In this document: piece by piece, positions 36,303 to 45,628 of the stretch
Layout of the letters: each line of letters begins with the position of its first letter
Position numbering within the stretch: the stretch's first letter is position 1
Origin: Melioribacteraceae bacterium
GTDB lineage: Bacteria; Bacteroidota; Ignavibacteria; Ignavibacteriales; Melioribacteraceae
Length of the DNA: 64,000 nt
NCBI GenBank assembly: GCA_023230485.1
Contig: JALNXG010000008.1
Coordinates: forward strand, 1-64,000
Reading direction: 5' to 3'
Position numbers and translations under genes: made by a program
The notes under the pieces: model-generated
Seen by the model: the letters and a program-made list of their open reading frames with translations, nothing else
Databases searched by the model: none
Told to the model about the DNA's origin: nothing

Positions 36303-36657
36303 TTTCTTTAATTACCTCGACTTCAACATAATCTAAGACGCCACCCACCGGAACATGATGCTTCCTAACTCTAACGGCAATTTTAGAAATCTTTGGATAT
36401 CGATTCAATAATCCATCTGCGATAAGCGTAGCCAATGTCTCAATTAAATGATATTTTTTTTCATGAACCAATTTATTGATGAATTTATAAACATCATCAT
36501 AATTTAGAGTCAATTTTAGATCATCTGTCTTCGCTGCTTCTTCAAACTCTGTGTAGAGATCGACATCAGCTTCAAATTTCCCACCGATAAATTGTTCTTC
36601 TTTCATTGCTCCATGATAAGCATAGAAAGAAGCATTTTTAATTCTTATTATGTTCAT
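36295..36657 (-). CDS. folB: Dihydroneopterin aldolase
   Basis: The 120-residue protein has the family pattern FYAYHGAMKEEQFIGGKF, LNYDDVYKFI, and LIETLATLIADGLL with the catalytic and pterin-binding Glu. It makes 6-hydroxymethyl-dihydropterin, the substrate of FolK encoded next. Confidence 0.95.
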   Translation of the reverse strand: MNIIRIKNASFYAYHGAMKEEQFIGGKFEADVDLYTEFEEAAKTDDLKLTLNYDDVYKFINKLVHEKKYHLIETLATLIADGLLNRYPKISKIAVRVRKHHVPVGGVLDYVEVEVIKENV

Positions 36658-36696
36658 TCATTCCTTTTTAAATAAATTCCTGCATCTTCTTACACA

Positions 36697-37671
36697 CTAT
36701 AAATTATTTTTTTTAAGCCATTCATCATTATAAATAGAACTTAGGTACTTATAACCGGTATCACATATAAGAGTAACAATATTTGCTTCGCGATCAATCT
36801 GTTTAGCAATCTGTACTGCACCCCATACATTTGCCCCTGAAGAACCGCCCGCAATTATTGCTTCCTCAAAAGCTAATTTTTTGGTCCAACCAATTGCCTT
36901 TGTATCTTCTATTTGGAGCATATCATCCATCATATCAAGCGGAGCGGTTGGTAATATAAATTCATCACCAATTCCTTCAACGAAATATCTATATGGAGTT
37001 ATCATTTTTTTTGTTTTATAATAATCATAAAAAACTGAACCATAAGGATCGATACCAATAAGCTTTATATTGGGGTTCTTTTCTTTTAAGAATTTACCGA
37101 CTCCAAAAAGAGTACCTCCCGTTCCGACCCCAGCAACAAAGTAATCAATATTACCCTCCATCTGTTCCCAAAGTTCCGGTCCGGTAGTCATATAGTGAGA
37201 CTCATTATTATCCATATTATTATGCTGATCAATATAAAAAAGTGAAGTATCTTCCTTAGCAAGATTAGCAGCATAATTATTATACGATTTTGGATCAGAA
37301 GGAGGTAAAGTAGCATCCACTTTTATTACATCAACGCCGAGAACTTCGAGCATTTTAATTTTTTCTTCGCTTTGAGTATTACGAATAACAATTTTAAGTT
37401 TATACCCTTTTTGTCTTGCCACAATGGCAAGACCCATAGCAGTATTTCCGGAGGAATTTTCAATAATAGTATCACCGGGTTTTAGTTTACCGAGGCGTTC
37501 AGCTTTTTCGATCATATATTTCGCTATACGGTCTTTGACACTTCCACCCGGATTCATAAATTCCAATTTTGCCCAAATAGTAGCTTTTAAATCTTTAGAT
37601 ATATTACCAAGTTTAACAATCGGAGTGCGCCCGATTGCTTCTAAAACACTGTTATAACGATTATTTCTCAT
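36697..37671 (-). CDS. Cysteine synthase / cystathionine beta-synthase family PLP enzyme
   Basis: PLP lysine lies in NPGGSVKDRIA, the phosphate-binding loop is VGTGGTLFGVG, and ENSSGNTAMGLA is the substrate loop. The asparagine-rich DQHNNMDNNESHY and the acidic DPYGSVF resemble the catalytic core of cystathionine beta-synthase more than CysK, but the C-terminal CBS domains are absent. It makes cysteine or cystathionine; which one is uncertain. It lies between fmt and folB on the same strand. Confidence 0.85.
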   Translation of the reverse strand: MRNNRYNSVLEAIGRTPIVKLGNISKDLKATIWAKLEFMNPGGSVKDRIAKYMIEKAERLGKLKPGDTIIENSSGNTAMGLAIVARQKGYKLKIVIRNTQSEEKIKMLEVLGVDVIKVDATLPPSDPKSYNNYAANLAKEDTSLFYIDQHNNMDNNESHYMTTGPELWEQMEGNIDYFVAGVGTGGTLFGVGKFLKEKNPNIKLIGIDPYGSVFYDYYKTKKMITPYRYFVEGIGDEFILPTAPLDMMDDMLQIEDTKAIGWTKKLAFEEAIIAGGSSGANVWGAVQIAKQIDREANIVTLICDTGYKYLSSIYNDEWLKKNNL

Positions 37672-37680
37672 CGTAACTCA

Positions 37681-38589
37681 TTAATTTTTAAGTAAAGAAT
37701 AGCCCCGCAAAAAATCATCAGATTTCATTCTTTTTCTTCCTTCGGGTTGGATTTCAGTTATTTCTAAAGCAGTTGTTGAAGTGCCTATAAATATTTCATT
37801 CTTTGTTTGTACTATCTCGCCTGGTTGCAATATAAGATCATCTTTTATTTTTGACGAGAATACTTTATATGATTTTGAATTATGTTTAAAATATGCGGCT
37901 GGATAGGGAGAAAGTCCCCTGATTAAATTATAAATTTTTTCGCCTGACTGATGCCAATCAATTATAGAATTTTCTTTTGTAATTTTTGGGGCACTACTCA
38001 CTTGAGATTCATCTTGTTTTAATAATTCTACATTTCCCGATTCAATAGTTTTTATTGTTTCAAGAACCATGTCTATACTTAGAAACTGGAGTTTATCGTG
38101 AAGTGTACCAAAATTATCTTCTTTATCGATTGGAATTTTTTTCTGAAGTATAATATTTCCCGTATCTACTTTCGCTTGAATAAAAAAAGTGGTTAAACCT
38201 GTTTCAGTATCCCCATTAATTAAACTCCATTGAATTGGTGCGGCACCTCGATATTTTGGTAATAACGACCCATGCACATTGAATGTACCATATTTAGGTA
38301 TTTCAAAAATCTCTTTGGGTAATATTCTAAATGCAATAACGATAATTAAATCGGGTGAAAGCGCTTTAATTATTTCTATAAACTTTGGGTCTTTTAATTT
38401 TTCGGGTTGTAAGACAGGTATTTTATTTTTAATTGCGTAATCTTTTACCGGAGTGAAAGAGATTTCTCTTCCTCTTCCCCTCTCCTTATCAGCTGCAGTA
38501 ACTACCCCAATCAATTGATGATCTGAAATATTAATTGCTTCTAAAGAAGGGACAGCAAAATCGGGTGTCCCCATAAAAATAATTTTCAA
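37681..38589 (-). CDS. fmt: Methionyl-tRNA formyltransferase
   Basis: IIFMGTPDFAVPSLEA opens the formyltransferase fold, followed by NVHGSLLPKYRGAAPIQW with the catalytic Asn-His pair. A C-terminal OB-like domain starts near 210. It formylates initiator Met-tRNA. I favour a TTG start at 38589, directly after the def stop and at the usual family start (KIIFMGTPDF), with AGAGAT upstream. An ATG at 38625 would add 12 atypical residues. Confidence 0.93.
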   Translation of the reverse strand: MKIIFMGTPDFAVPSLEAINISDHQLIGVVTAADKERGRGREISFTPVKDYAIKNKIPVLQPEKLKDPKFIEIIKALSPDLIIVIAFRILPKEIFEIPKYGTFNVHGSLLPKYRGAAPIQWSLINGDTETGLTTFFIQAKVDTGNIILQKKIPIDKEDNFGTLHDKLQFLSIDMVLETIKTIESGNVELLKQDESQVSSAPKITKENSIIDWHQSGEKIYNLIRGLSPYPAAYFKHNSKSYKVFSSKIKDDLILQPGEIVQTKNEIFIGTSTTALEITEIQPEGRKRMKSDDFLRGYSLLKN

Positions 38590-38593
38590 TTTA

Positions 38594-39139
38594 TTATATC
38601 TCTGTAATTGGGTAATCGATTTCAATTTCCCGTTTAGTAATTCGTTGTAGGTAACTTTGAAGACGGTTTTTCATTTTAATTGAGATTCTATCAGGGATCA
38701 TTTTTCCTAACAAATGATCATATTCATGCAATATTACTCTCGCTAAAAAATCATCAGCTTCTAAAGTTTGTTCTTTCTCATCAGGATCAAGATAATTTAC
38801 AATAATCGTTTTTGGTCTTTCAACGTCTGCTCTTAAATTCGGAAGACTTAGACAACCTTCTTCTATAACGACTAACTCATCAGATTTTTCTGTAATTTTT
38901 GGATTAATCATTACTAATGGTTTAGACTTCTCATAACCTTCAACAGGTCTTAAATCAATAACGAACAATGAATCTCTAAAACCAACTTGATTAGCAGCCA
39001 AGCCGATACCGGAAGCATTTCTCATCGTATCGAACATGCTGGTTATTTTACCTATTACTTCATCCGATACTTCTTTAACGGGTTTTGCTTTTTCCCGAAG
39101 TATTTTATCACCATAAACAGTGATTGGAATAATTGACAT
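38594..39139 (-). CDS. def: Peptide deformylase
   Basis: All three motifs are present: GIGLAANQVG, EEGCLSLP with the metal Cys, and HEYDHLLGKM with the metal histidines. It removes the formyl group from new proteins, the partner of Fmt encoded next. The 181 residues fit the class I enzyme. Confidence 0.96.
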   Translation of the reverse strand: MSIIPITVYGDKILREKAKPVKEVSDEVIGKITSMFDTMRNASGIGLAANQVGFRDSLFVIDLRPVEGYEKSKPLVMINPKITEKSDELVVIEEGCLSLPNLRADVERPKTIIVNYLDPDEKEQTLEADDFLARVILHEYDHLLGKMIPDRISIKMKNRLQSYLQRITKREIEIDYPITEI

Positions 39140-39147
39140 TACATCTC

Positions 39148-40047
39148 CTAATTATTTATAACATTTCCTGTTTCTATTTCTGCACTTAAATCTTTATACA
39201 GCGAAACTTCAGTTGCACAGAAAAGCATTCGGATATAAAGTCTAAAGATAATTAACATTTGTTGAAGAATAAAGGTGAGAACCAAATAATAATATGGTGT
39301 TCGAGGGATAAATCGATTTAAAAGGTTATAAAAAACCGCTCCTAAGGCACCTAATATCGAAACTATAAGAAAAACTGTAAAAACTTTGAGGAAATTTTTC
39401 TTTATAAATAACATTGCGGAATAAATTTCCCTGAATATTTTATATGAATCTTTTACACCCAGTGATACTTTTGAATAATCGGCAATTATCGATATTACAC
39501 CTATAAAGAATATTAAAAGGATATATCTTAGGGAGCGAAAAACAAAATCTCCCATTACACTTTCAGAACTGTTATATGCCCAACCAATTAAATCCCCAAG
39601 AAGATCATTAGCAATAAAAGCAGCACCATAGAGGAATAATGTAGCAACGAGAATTTTTACGAAACGATAAAAATACTTAACCCCACCGAAGAAAAAATCG
39701 ACCATATGATTTTTTTGTGGCTGATTGAAAACTGAAATCAATCCACCTAAGAAAAAAGTTTGGATCAATGTGTAAATACCTACCACGAAATAAATATTAA
39801 GTGGAATTTGTCCTATATGGATTTTATAAATATTTTGAAATTGAGCAAACCACATCAGATCAAAATCCACAGCTAATTTGTCACTATAAAGTGAATGTCC
39901 TAGTGAATCAATAAGGAGCTGATAAATAGGCACCGTTAAAACTATTGCCGAGATAGCATTAATTGCCCACAATAGAACAACAAACTTGGATTTATAAAAA
40001 ACTGTACGAACTCCGTGTAAAATAAAATCCTTTATCGAAACTATCAT
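39148..40047 (-). CDS. Polytopic membrane protein of unknown function
   Basis: About 299 residues with six hydrophobic segments and a basic start MIVSIKDFILHG. I do not recognise the family; it resembles unnamed Bacteroidetes membrane proteins encoded near peptidases. The ATG at 40047 overlaps the stop of the M1 peptidase gene (ATGA) and is a better start than the upstream in-frame codon at 40095. It is nine bases from def. Confidence 0.75.
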   Translation of the reverse strand: MIVSIKDFILHGVRTVFYKSKFVVLLWAINAISAIVLTVPIYQLLIDSLGHSLYSDKLAVDFDLMWFAQFQNIYKIHIGQIPLNIYFVVGIYTLIQTFFLGGLISVFNQPQKNHMVDFFFGGVKYFYRFVKILVATLFLYGAAFIANDLLGDLIGWAYNSSESVMGDFVFRSLRYILLIFFIGVISIIADYSKVSLGVKDSYKIFREIYSAMLFIKKNFLKVFTVFLIVSILGALGAVFYNLLNRFIPRTPYYYLVLTFILQQMLIIFRLYIRMLFCATEVSLYKDLSAEIETGNVINN

Positions 40048-42017
40048 CCGATGCTCCCAAGAATCATCAAAGCATTCTGAATCCAAAAGAACCATCTGAG
40101 ACTAATCGAAATAGAAGCCCAGTATTTACCATTTACCGTATAAGAATTATTAGCAAAATTAATATCTAACATATTTTTTCTATATGGATCAATTTCCGCT
40201 GCCAATACTTCATTTTTAGTATGGAACTTGAAAACTTTATAACGTACATTTTCTGTCCATTTCTGATATAGAGTGTCTTTATCTGTATAAACTGCAATAT
40301 CGTTTGCGAAAAAACCTTCACGTAAACGTTCTGCTAAAATCTCATAATCATTTTGTCCAACTTTTTTAATCCCTGTAATTGCATAATCATGAACACGAGC
40401 ATTATAATAAAACTCCCTAAAGAACCAACCTAACTTGTCTCCCTCTCTCTCTTTAGTTAACTTTATAAAATCTAATGCAGTTGGATGTTTAAATTTATAA
40501 CGATTATAATATTCCTTCAATAAGCTCATCATATTCTTATATCCAATATAGCGTTCGAGTGAAAGAAGAACTAATTCCGGTTTTGAATAAGAATTAACGG
40601 CATAAGATAAACGTGAAGGAAGCTGATAAGAAGTATCTGCGAGAGTCCCAATTGTAAGATTTCTATAATAAGAGTTTGCCGCGGCTAAACCTTCCGGCAC
40701 TTTTAAATCTGCTAAAGTATAAATAATTGGTATTTCTCTATACATAAGAAAATTCAAACCGAATACAGGAACATGTGTAGCAATCTTAAAGTTTGCAAAT
40801 CCACCGCCATAATATTTATATATAATTTTAGTAGCCACATAAGAAGTAAACCCCTCATCCAACCATGCTTCATAAACTTCATTATTTGCAATAAGTCCTT
40901 GAAAAAATTGATGTGTAAATTCATGTATAGCTAAATATTCAGGCTGCATAGTGCCATGCGGAGAGAAAAGTTCCGCACTAACAGTAAATATCCCTGGATA
41001 TTCCATTCCACCTGATGCTGATGTCTTTGGCACATCAACCAATGTTACTGATTCATAAGGATAATCTCCGATATTATCTTCAAAAAACTCAAGACTATTT
41101 TTCACTGCATCCTTATATCGCCAGAAATATTTTTCTCTTTCCGGTTGAACGAAAAGATTTATCGAAATTATCGTTCCATCTTTTCTTTTATATTCTTCTT
41201 TTTTATATAAGATTTCATCAGTTACAAAAAAAGCAAAATCATGAACACCATTTTGCTTGAAAGAAAAAATTTTAGAAACTGAACTCGAATACTCCATGAC
41301 CAAGGAACCCGTTGCACCTACCACAAAATTCGTTGGAACTTCAATACTGAAATTATAATTTCCAAAATCGGAGAAGAAGTTAAGCCAAGGGTAATAAGGT
41401 TCGCAAATCCACTTTCCATCCTGGAAAACTCCTGCTTTCGGGAACCATTGCGATACAAAAGAAAAATTCCTCCCTGTGGCATAACCGAATCTTTTTACTG
41501 ATTTCGGCACTTTTAATTGATATTCCATTTCCACAACCGCAGAATCACCCTTTGCCAATTTATTTTGTAGTTGTATAAATGCAACAGTGCTATCAAATTG
41601 ATTGCCGTTCTTAACATGATAAGACAATTCAATTTTAGTATCGTTTAAATAAATTGCTTTAAATTCAATTGAAGTCCTCTCCTCTTCATCAAGAGAATAG
41701 TAAGATGCAAAAAATGTCTTATTATTTTTATAAGCATTGGCATATAAATGAAGATAGATTTTATCGGTTGGAAACATGGTGTTATTAATCCACACCATCT
41801 TTTCCTTTACTTCAAGAAGTTTTGAGAGAGGATCAAATTTTACGTCAAAATCATAATTCGCAGCAGGCATGTAATCAGAGGCGTTGTCTATTTTTATTCC
41901 GCTTCGATAATCTTGATTCCCTTTTTGAGGAGCAAAATCTTCTTTCTGCAAATCGGCATTAATCATTAACAATGCTGAAAAAATTAAAAATAGAAATAAC
42001 GGAACAAATATTTTCAT
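40044..42017 (-). CDS. M1 family metallopeptidase
   Basis: From the ATG at 42017 a signal peptide (MKIFVPLFLFLIFSALL) leads into an aminopeptidase N-like beta domain and a thermolysin-like domain. The latter carries SGGMEYPG, the zinc motif HEFTH (365-369) and the third ligand E388 in WLDEGF, spaced exactly 18 residues. It probably trims peptides in the periplasm or at the outer membrane. A TTG at 42053 would add 12 residues and is unlikely. Translationally coupled to the membrane protein downstream. Confidence 0.9.
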   Translation of the reverse strand: MKIFVPLFLFLIFSALLMINADLQKEDFAPQKGNQDYRSGIKIDNASDYMPAANYDFDVKFDPLSKLLEVKEKMVWINNTMFPTDKIYLHLYANAYKNNKTFFASYYSLDEEERTSIEFKAIYLNDTKIELSYHVKNGNQFDSTVAFIQLQNKLAKGDSAVVEMEYQLKVPKSVKRFGYATGRNFSFVSQWFPKAGVFQDGKWICEPYYPWLNFFSDFGNYNFSIEVPTNFVVGATGSLVMEYSSSVSKIFSFKQNGVHDFAFFVTDEILYKKEEYKRKDGTIISINLFVQPEREKYFWRYKDAVKNSLEFFEDNIGDYPYESVTLVDVPKTSASGGMEYPGIFTVSAELFSPHGTMQPEYLAIHEFTHQFFQGLIANNEVYEAWLDEGFTSYVATKIIYKYYGGGFANFKIATHVPVFGLNFLMYREIPIIYTLADLKVPEGLAAANSYYRNLTIGTLADTSYQLPSRLSYAVNSYSKPELVLLSLERYIGYKNMMSLLKEYYNRYKFKHPTALDFIKLTKEREGDKLGWFFREFYYNARVHDYAITGIKKVGQNDYEILAERLREGFFANDIAVYTDKDTLYQKWTENVRYKVFKFHTKNEVLAAEIDPYRKNMLDINFANNSYTVNGKYWASISISLRWFFWIQNALMILGSIG

Positions 42018-42097
42018 AATTGCCAAATTTACTAAATAGGTGCGAGGTATCAAAAACTAAGAAGTAAGGAAATAATAATGTTGACCCTGTAATTATA

Positions 42098-42120
42098 AAG
42101 ACGGCAAATTAAGCCGCCTT
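42098..42120. terminator. Terminator upstream of the M1 peptidase unit
   Basis: An 8-bp stem (AAGACGGC/GCCGCCTT, one G-U pair on the minus strand) with a 7-base loop. It is about 60 bases beyond the stop of the minus-strand gene at 42183 and is followed on that strand by TTATAATTA. Confidence 0.65.
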
Positions 42121-42182
42121 TTTTTATACTTATGCCATTTGTTATTTGGTCTGGGAAATAATTTGTGTCCCCTACTCTCATT

Positions 42183-43538
42183 TTACTTAATCAATAACAT
42201 CTTTTTCGATTCGATACTGGAAGACGCAACCAATTTATAAAAATAAATTCCGGTGCATAAATTAGAGCCATCAAATTCTGCTTTGTAAATTGTATTTGGA
42301 TTTACTTCCCCGTTAAATAAAGTTGAAATTTCATTTCCTAATACATCGTAAACTATTAATTTTGCATTACATTTTTCTTTCACAGCAAAATTTATTTGAG
42401 TTGTTGGATTAAACGGATTTGGGTAATTCTGATTCAATAAAATTGTTGAAGGAAGGTCTCTTGCTTTAATTGTGATTGCCTCATATAATTCGGAAGTACC
42501 ATCTAAATCTATCTGATTCAACCTATAAGAGTACTCCCCAAACGAAGCAGTTTTGTCGATAAATGAATATTGATTTGGTGCGGCTGAATTACCATGCCCT
42601 TGTATAAAACCAATTTTTTCCCACTCCCCTATCAATGAAATTCGTTGAATTTCAAATCCATAATTATTTACTTCGGTTGCAGTTTCCCAATTAAGAAGAA
42701 TTGAATTATTTGCAAATACTCCCGAAAAAGAAGTCAATTCCACAGGAAGTGGTGCCTGCGAAATATCAATTTCGGCAAAGGATTGAATCAAGCCATAAGT
42801 ATGGTATTCTTCTCTTACCGTAAGATCCCCTTGAGAAGCTCCGGGGGTCATTACATCTACTGCATCAGAACCGGGAAAATCTACGGTATTGTCCTTATCG
42901 TTATTTGATGCTGCTAGGAGATAATAATCATTTCTAAAAAATGATGCTAACGTAATAACAATATTACTTGTGGAAGTAATACCCAATTCATTTAAGGGAA
43001 TTGAAAATTCCACACAATTATAACTAAGATTATAACTAACTTTTGCATTGTTTGAAGGGAAATACCAACCATCTCCAGAAAATAATTCGATACAAAGATC
43101 ATCCATGCCACCTATTTGAATAAAATGTATATCAATATTTGTACTTGATCTCTGCTTGTTATATCCAAAGATAGTCTGACTCTCATCTCCGATATAATTC
43201 ATATTACCCGTTCCATTATTCAGTGCAATCGAATAAACCGGAAGGTCAATTGGATTCAAACTTTTCACTTTAATCATACCGAAAAAGTCTGTACCATCAG
43301 TTGCAAATCTAACTTCTGTAATATCTTCCCCGTCGATCCAAAAAGGTGATGTATCAGTACGTGTATCATTTATCTCGCCTGTATATATCCACTCACTACT
43401 TGAGTAAGTTGTTCCGTGAACAGTTGAAGAAGGCGTGCCAATCCAGTCTGAAGGATTGCCATCTATTATTATTGAATGTGATTGTGCTACTGAAATGATT
43501 GGGAAAAATAAGAAGAATATTATAATCTTAATATCCAT
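42183..43538 (-). CDS. Secreted protein with CBM9/DOMON-like region and type IX sorting domain
   Basis: A signal peptide (MDIKIIIFFLFFPIISVAQ) is followed by DGNPSDWIG and a beta-sandwich region to about 260 that resembles CBM9/DOMON modules. The segment PVELTSFSGVF with NWETATEVNNYGFEIQR is a linker domain often found just before sorting domains in this group. The last 80 residues start NQNYPNPFNPTT. No catalytic motif is seen. The ATG at 43538 has AGGG about seven bases upstream and is preferred to the one at 43562. Confidence 0.8.
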   Translation of the reverse strand: MDIKIIIFFLFFPIISVAQSHSIIIDGNPSDWIGTPSSTVHGTTYSSSEWIYTGEINDTRTDTSPFWIDGEDITEVRFATDGTDFFGMIKVKSLNPIDLPVYSIALNNGTGNMNYIGDESQTIFGYNKQRSSTNIDIHFIQIGGMDDLCIELFSGDGWYFPSNNAKVSYNLSYNCVEFSIPLNELGITSTSNIVITLASFFRNDYYLLAASNNDKDNTVDFPGSDAVDVMTPGASQGDLTVREEYHTYGLIQSFAEIDISQAPLPVELTSFSGVFANNSILLNWETATEVNNYGFEIQRISLIGEWEKIGFIQGHGNSAAPNQYSFIDKTASFGEYSYRLNQIDLDGTSELYEAITIKARDLPSTILLNQNYPNPFNPTTQINFAVKEKCNAKLIVYDVLGNEISTLFNGEVNPNTIYKAEFDGSNLCTGIYFYKLVASSSIESKKMLLIK

Positions 43539-43683
43539 TTTGCACCCTATTTGATAAACCATGTAAGTTTAATAAACATAAATAGTGAATTGCTCAATAA
43601 TAAGCAAATAAAGTAAGGATAAGTTTTGTTTAACAAAACTATTTCGAAGATTAAATAAGAATAATGTTGAGAAGCATAATTCT

Positions 43684-43711
43684 TACCCCCTGCAAAATTG
43701 CAAGGGGTAAT
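43684..43711 (-). terminator. Hairpin after the nucleotide-sugar aminotransferase gene
   Basis: TTACCCC and TGCA pair with TGCA and GGGGTAA around a 4-base loop with a single G-U pair on the minus strand. It starts 15 bases beyond the stop at 43726. The T tract is poor. Confidence 0.55.
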
Positions 43712-43725
43712 TATATGGAAAGAGT

Positions 43726-44892
43726 TTATTTCTTAATAAATTCAGCTATTGAATAAACTACAAACTTAATTTGTTCCTCAGTCAATTCCGGATATATAGG
43801 AACTGCTAAGGAATGTTCAGCCGCATAATTAGATACCGGATAATCAGAATCATTTGAATTTAGATATGCAAAACATTCTTGACGGTGAAATGGAACAGGA
43901 TAATAAACTTCACAGCCAATATCTTTTGACCTTAGGTAATCAAGTAATCCATCTCTATCTTCCACTCTTAAAATATACTGGTTATAGATATGGTAATTAG
44001 TGTGTCCCGTTTCTTTATAGACAGCTTTAGGAATTAGCACTTGATTCTTTGCCTCAAGCTGAGTTATACCCTCTCTTTCAGCTAATCCAGCTTCTATAAA
44101 TAGTTTTGAATACAACTTAGCATTTTGTCTACGTTTTTCTGACCATGAATCAAGTTGGGGTAGTTTTACTCTAAGAATAGCTGCCTGAAGTGTATCAATT
44201 CTAAAATTACCACCAATTACTTTATGGAAATATTTTGGTTCTGCTCCATGCATTCTCATAATTTTCATCATATGATAAAGTTTTTCATCATTTGTAGTGC
44301 AAATGCCACCATCTCCAAAGCAACCAAGATTCTTAGAAGGGAAAAATGAAAAACAACCAATATGACCCAGAGTACCAACTTTTCTTCCATCTTTATATTG
44401 TACACCAATAGCTTGTGCACCATCTTCAATAACAACTAAATTATGACGATTTGCAATCTCCATTATAGCATCCATATCAGCCGACTGTCCATATAAATGA
44501 ACCGGAGTGATTGCCTTAGTTTTTTCAGTTATTTTCTCTTCAATTTTTGCAGGGTCAATATTAAATGTAACTGGATCAGAATCTACAAGTACAGGAATAG
44601 CATTCAAACGTGCTACAACTCCGGCAGTAGCAAAGAATGAATATGTAGGAACGATTACTTCATCGCCTGGCTTAATATCTATTGCCATTAATGCGAGCAA
44701 TAAAGCATCTGTACCCGAAGACACGCCTATCGAATATTTACATCCGATATAATCATTAATATCTTTTTCTAAACCTGCAACATCAGGACCATTAATAAAA
44801 TATTGTGAATCAACAACTTTTGCCATAGCGGCATCGATTTCATTTTTCAACGCTAGATATTGTGGTTTCAAATCCAATAAAGGAACTTTCAT
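43726..44892 (-). CDS. DegT/DnrJ/EryC1/StrS-family sugar aminotransferase
   Basis: VPLLDLKPQYLALK opens the protein. SSGTDALLLALMA, EDGAQAIGVQY, FFPSKNLGCFGDGG with the PLP lysine, and GGNFRIDTLQAAIL are family signatures. It transfers an amino group to a keto nucleotide sugar, probably the 3-position as in WbpE/WlbC, since the upstream gene is a matching N-acetyltransferase. The product would be a di-N-acetylated sugar of the surface polysaccharide. Confidence 0.88.
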   Translation of the reverse strand: MKVPLLDLKPQYLALKNEIDAAMAKVVDSQYFINGPDVAGLEKDINDYIGCKYSIGVSSGTDALLLALMAIDIKPGDEVIVPTYSFFATAGVVARLNAIPVLVDSDPVTFNIDPAKIEEKITEKTKAITPVHLYGQSADMDAIMEIANRHNLVVIEDGAQAIGVQYKDGRKVGTLGHIGCFSFFPSKNLGCFGDGGICTTNDEKLYHMMKIMRMHGAEPKYFHKVIGGNFRIDTLQAAILRVKLPQLDSWSEKRRQNAKLYSKLFIEAGLAEREGITQLEAKNQVLIPKAVYKETGHTNYHIYNQYILRVEDRDGLLDYLRSKDIGCEVYYPVPFHRQECFAYLNSNDSDYPVSNYAAEHSLAVPIYPELTEEQIKFVVYSIAEFIKK

Positions 44893-45470
44893 TATTCTAC
44901 CTCCTTAACAGTACCATTTTCTAATTTGTATTTTTTATTTGCCTTTTCGCAGAATGCAAAACCCTCTTTATCAAAGTGAAGTTTTCTTCCTGCTTCCGAA
45001 ACCCATCCTACAATTCGAGCCGGATTACCAACTACAAGAGCAAAATCGGGAATGTTCTTCGTAACGACAGCACCTGCACCAACAAATGCAAATCTGCCTA
45101 CGTCATGCCCGCATACTACAGTTGAATTAGCTCCTAGTGAAGCACCTTCTTTAACGATAGTTTTTAAATAATATTTTGCCCCAACTTGTGGGTATTTACT
45201 TCTTGGGTCAAGAATGTTAGTAAAAACCATTGATGGTCCGCAAAAAACATAATCTTCTAAAGTAACGCCTTCATAGACTGAAACGTTATTTTGGATTTTT
45301 ACATAATTCCCTATTATTACATTGTTGCCGACATTTACATTCTGACCAATGACAACATTGTTTCCAATTTTTGAGCCGGATTGAACATGGCTGAAATGCC
45401 ATATTTTAGTTCCTTCGCCTATCTCAACCGGATCATCGACATAAGCCGACTCGTGCTTAAAAAAACTCAT
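44892..45470 (-). CDS. Left-handed beta-helix sugar N-acetyltransferase (WbpD/WlbB-like)
   Basis: From about residue 10 hexapeptide repeats (IGNNVVIGQNVNVGNNVIIG) form a left-handed beta-helix. IWHFSHVQSGSKIG and GHDVGRFAFVGAGAVVTK are typical of the UDP-2-acetamido-3-amino-glucuronate N-acetyltransferase group. The ATG at 45470 with GAGGG just upstream begins the usual MSFFKHESAYVDD; an ATG at 45542 would add 24 residues. It shares one base with the aminotransferase gene, which would make its substrate. Confidence 0.87.
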   Translation of the reverse strand: MSFFKHESAYVDDPVEIGEGTKIWHFSHVQSGSKIGNNVVIGQNVNVGNNVIIGNYVKIQNNVSVYEGVTLEDYVFCGPSMVFTNILDPRSKYPQVGAKYYLKTIVKEGASLGANSTVVCGHDVGRFAFVGAGAVVTKNIPDFALVVGNPARIVGWVSEAGRKLHFDKEGFAFCEKANKKYKLENGTVKEVE

Positions 45471-45628
45471 AGTGCCCTCTATTAGTTTATGTGGAGAAAT
45501 TATTTTACTACTTAACAAAATTATATATAATGAAATCGACATACTAATTTTTTTTTCGAGATACGATTTATTAAAAGCATTTGATTGAATTAGTGTTTAT
45601 TTTCACAAAATCATTTTCTGAGGGTTTT

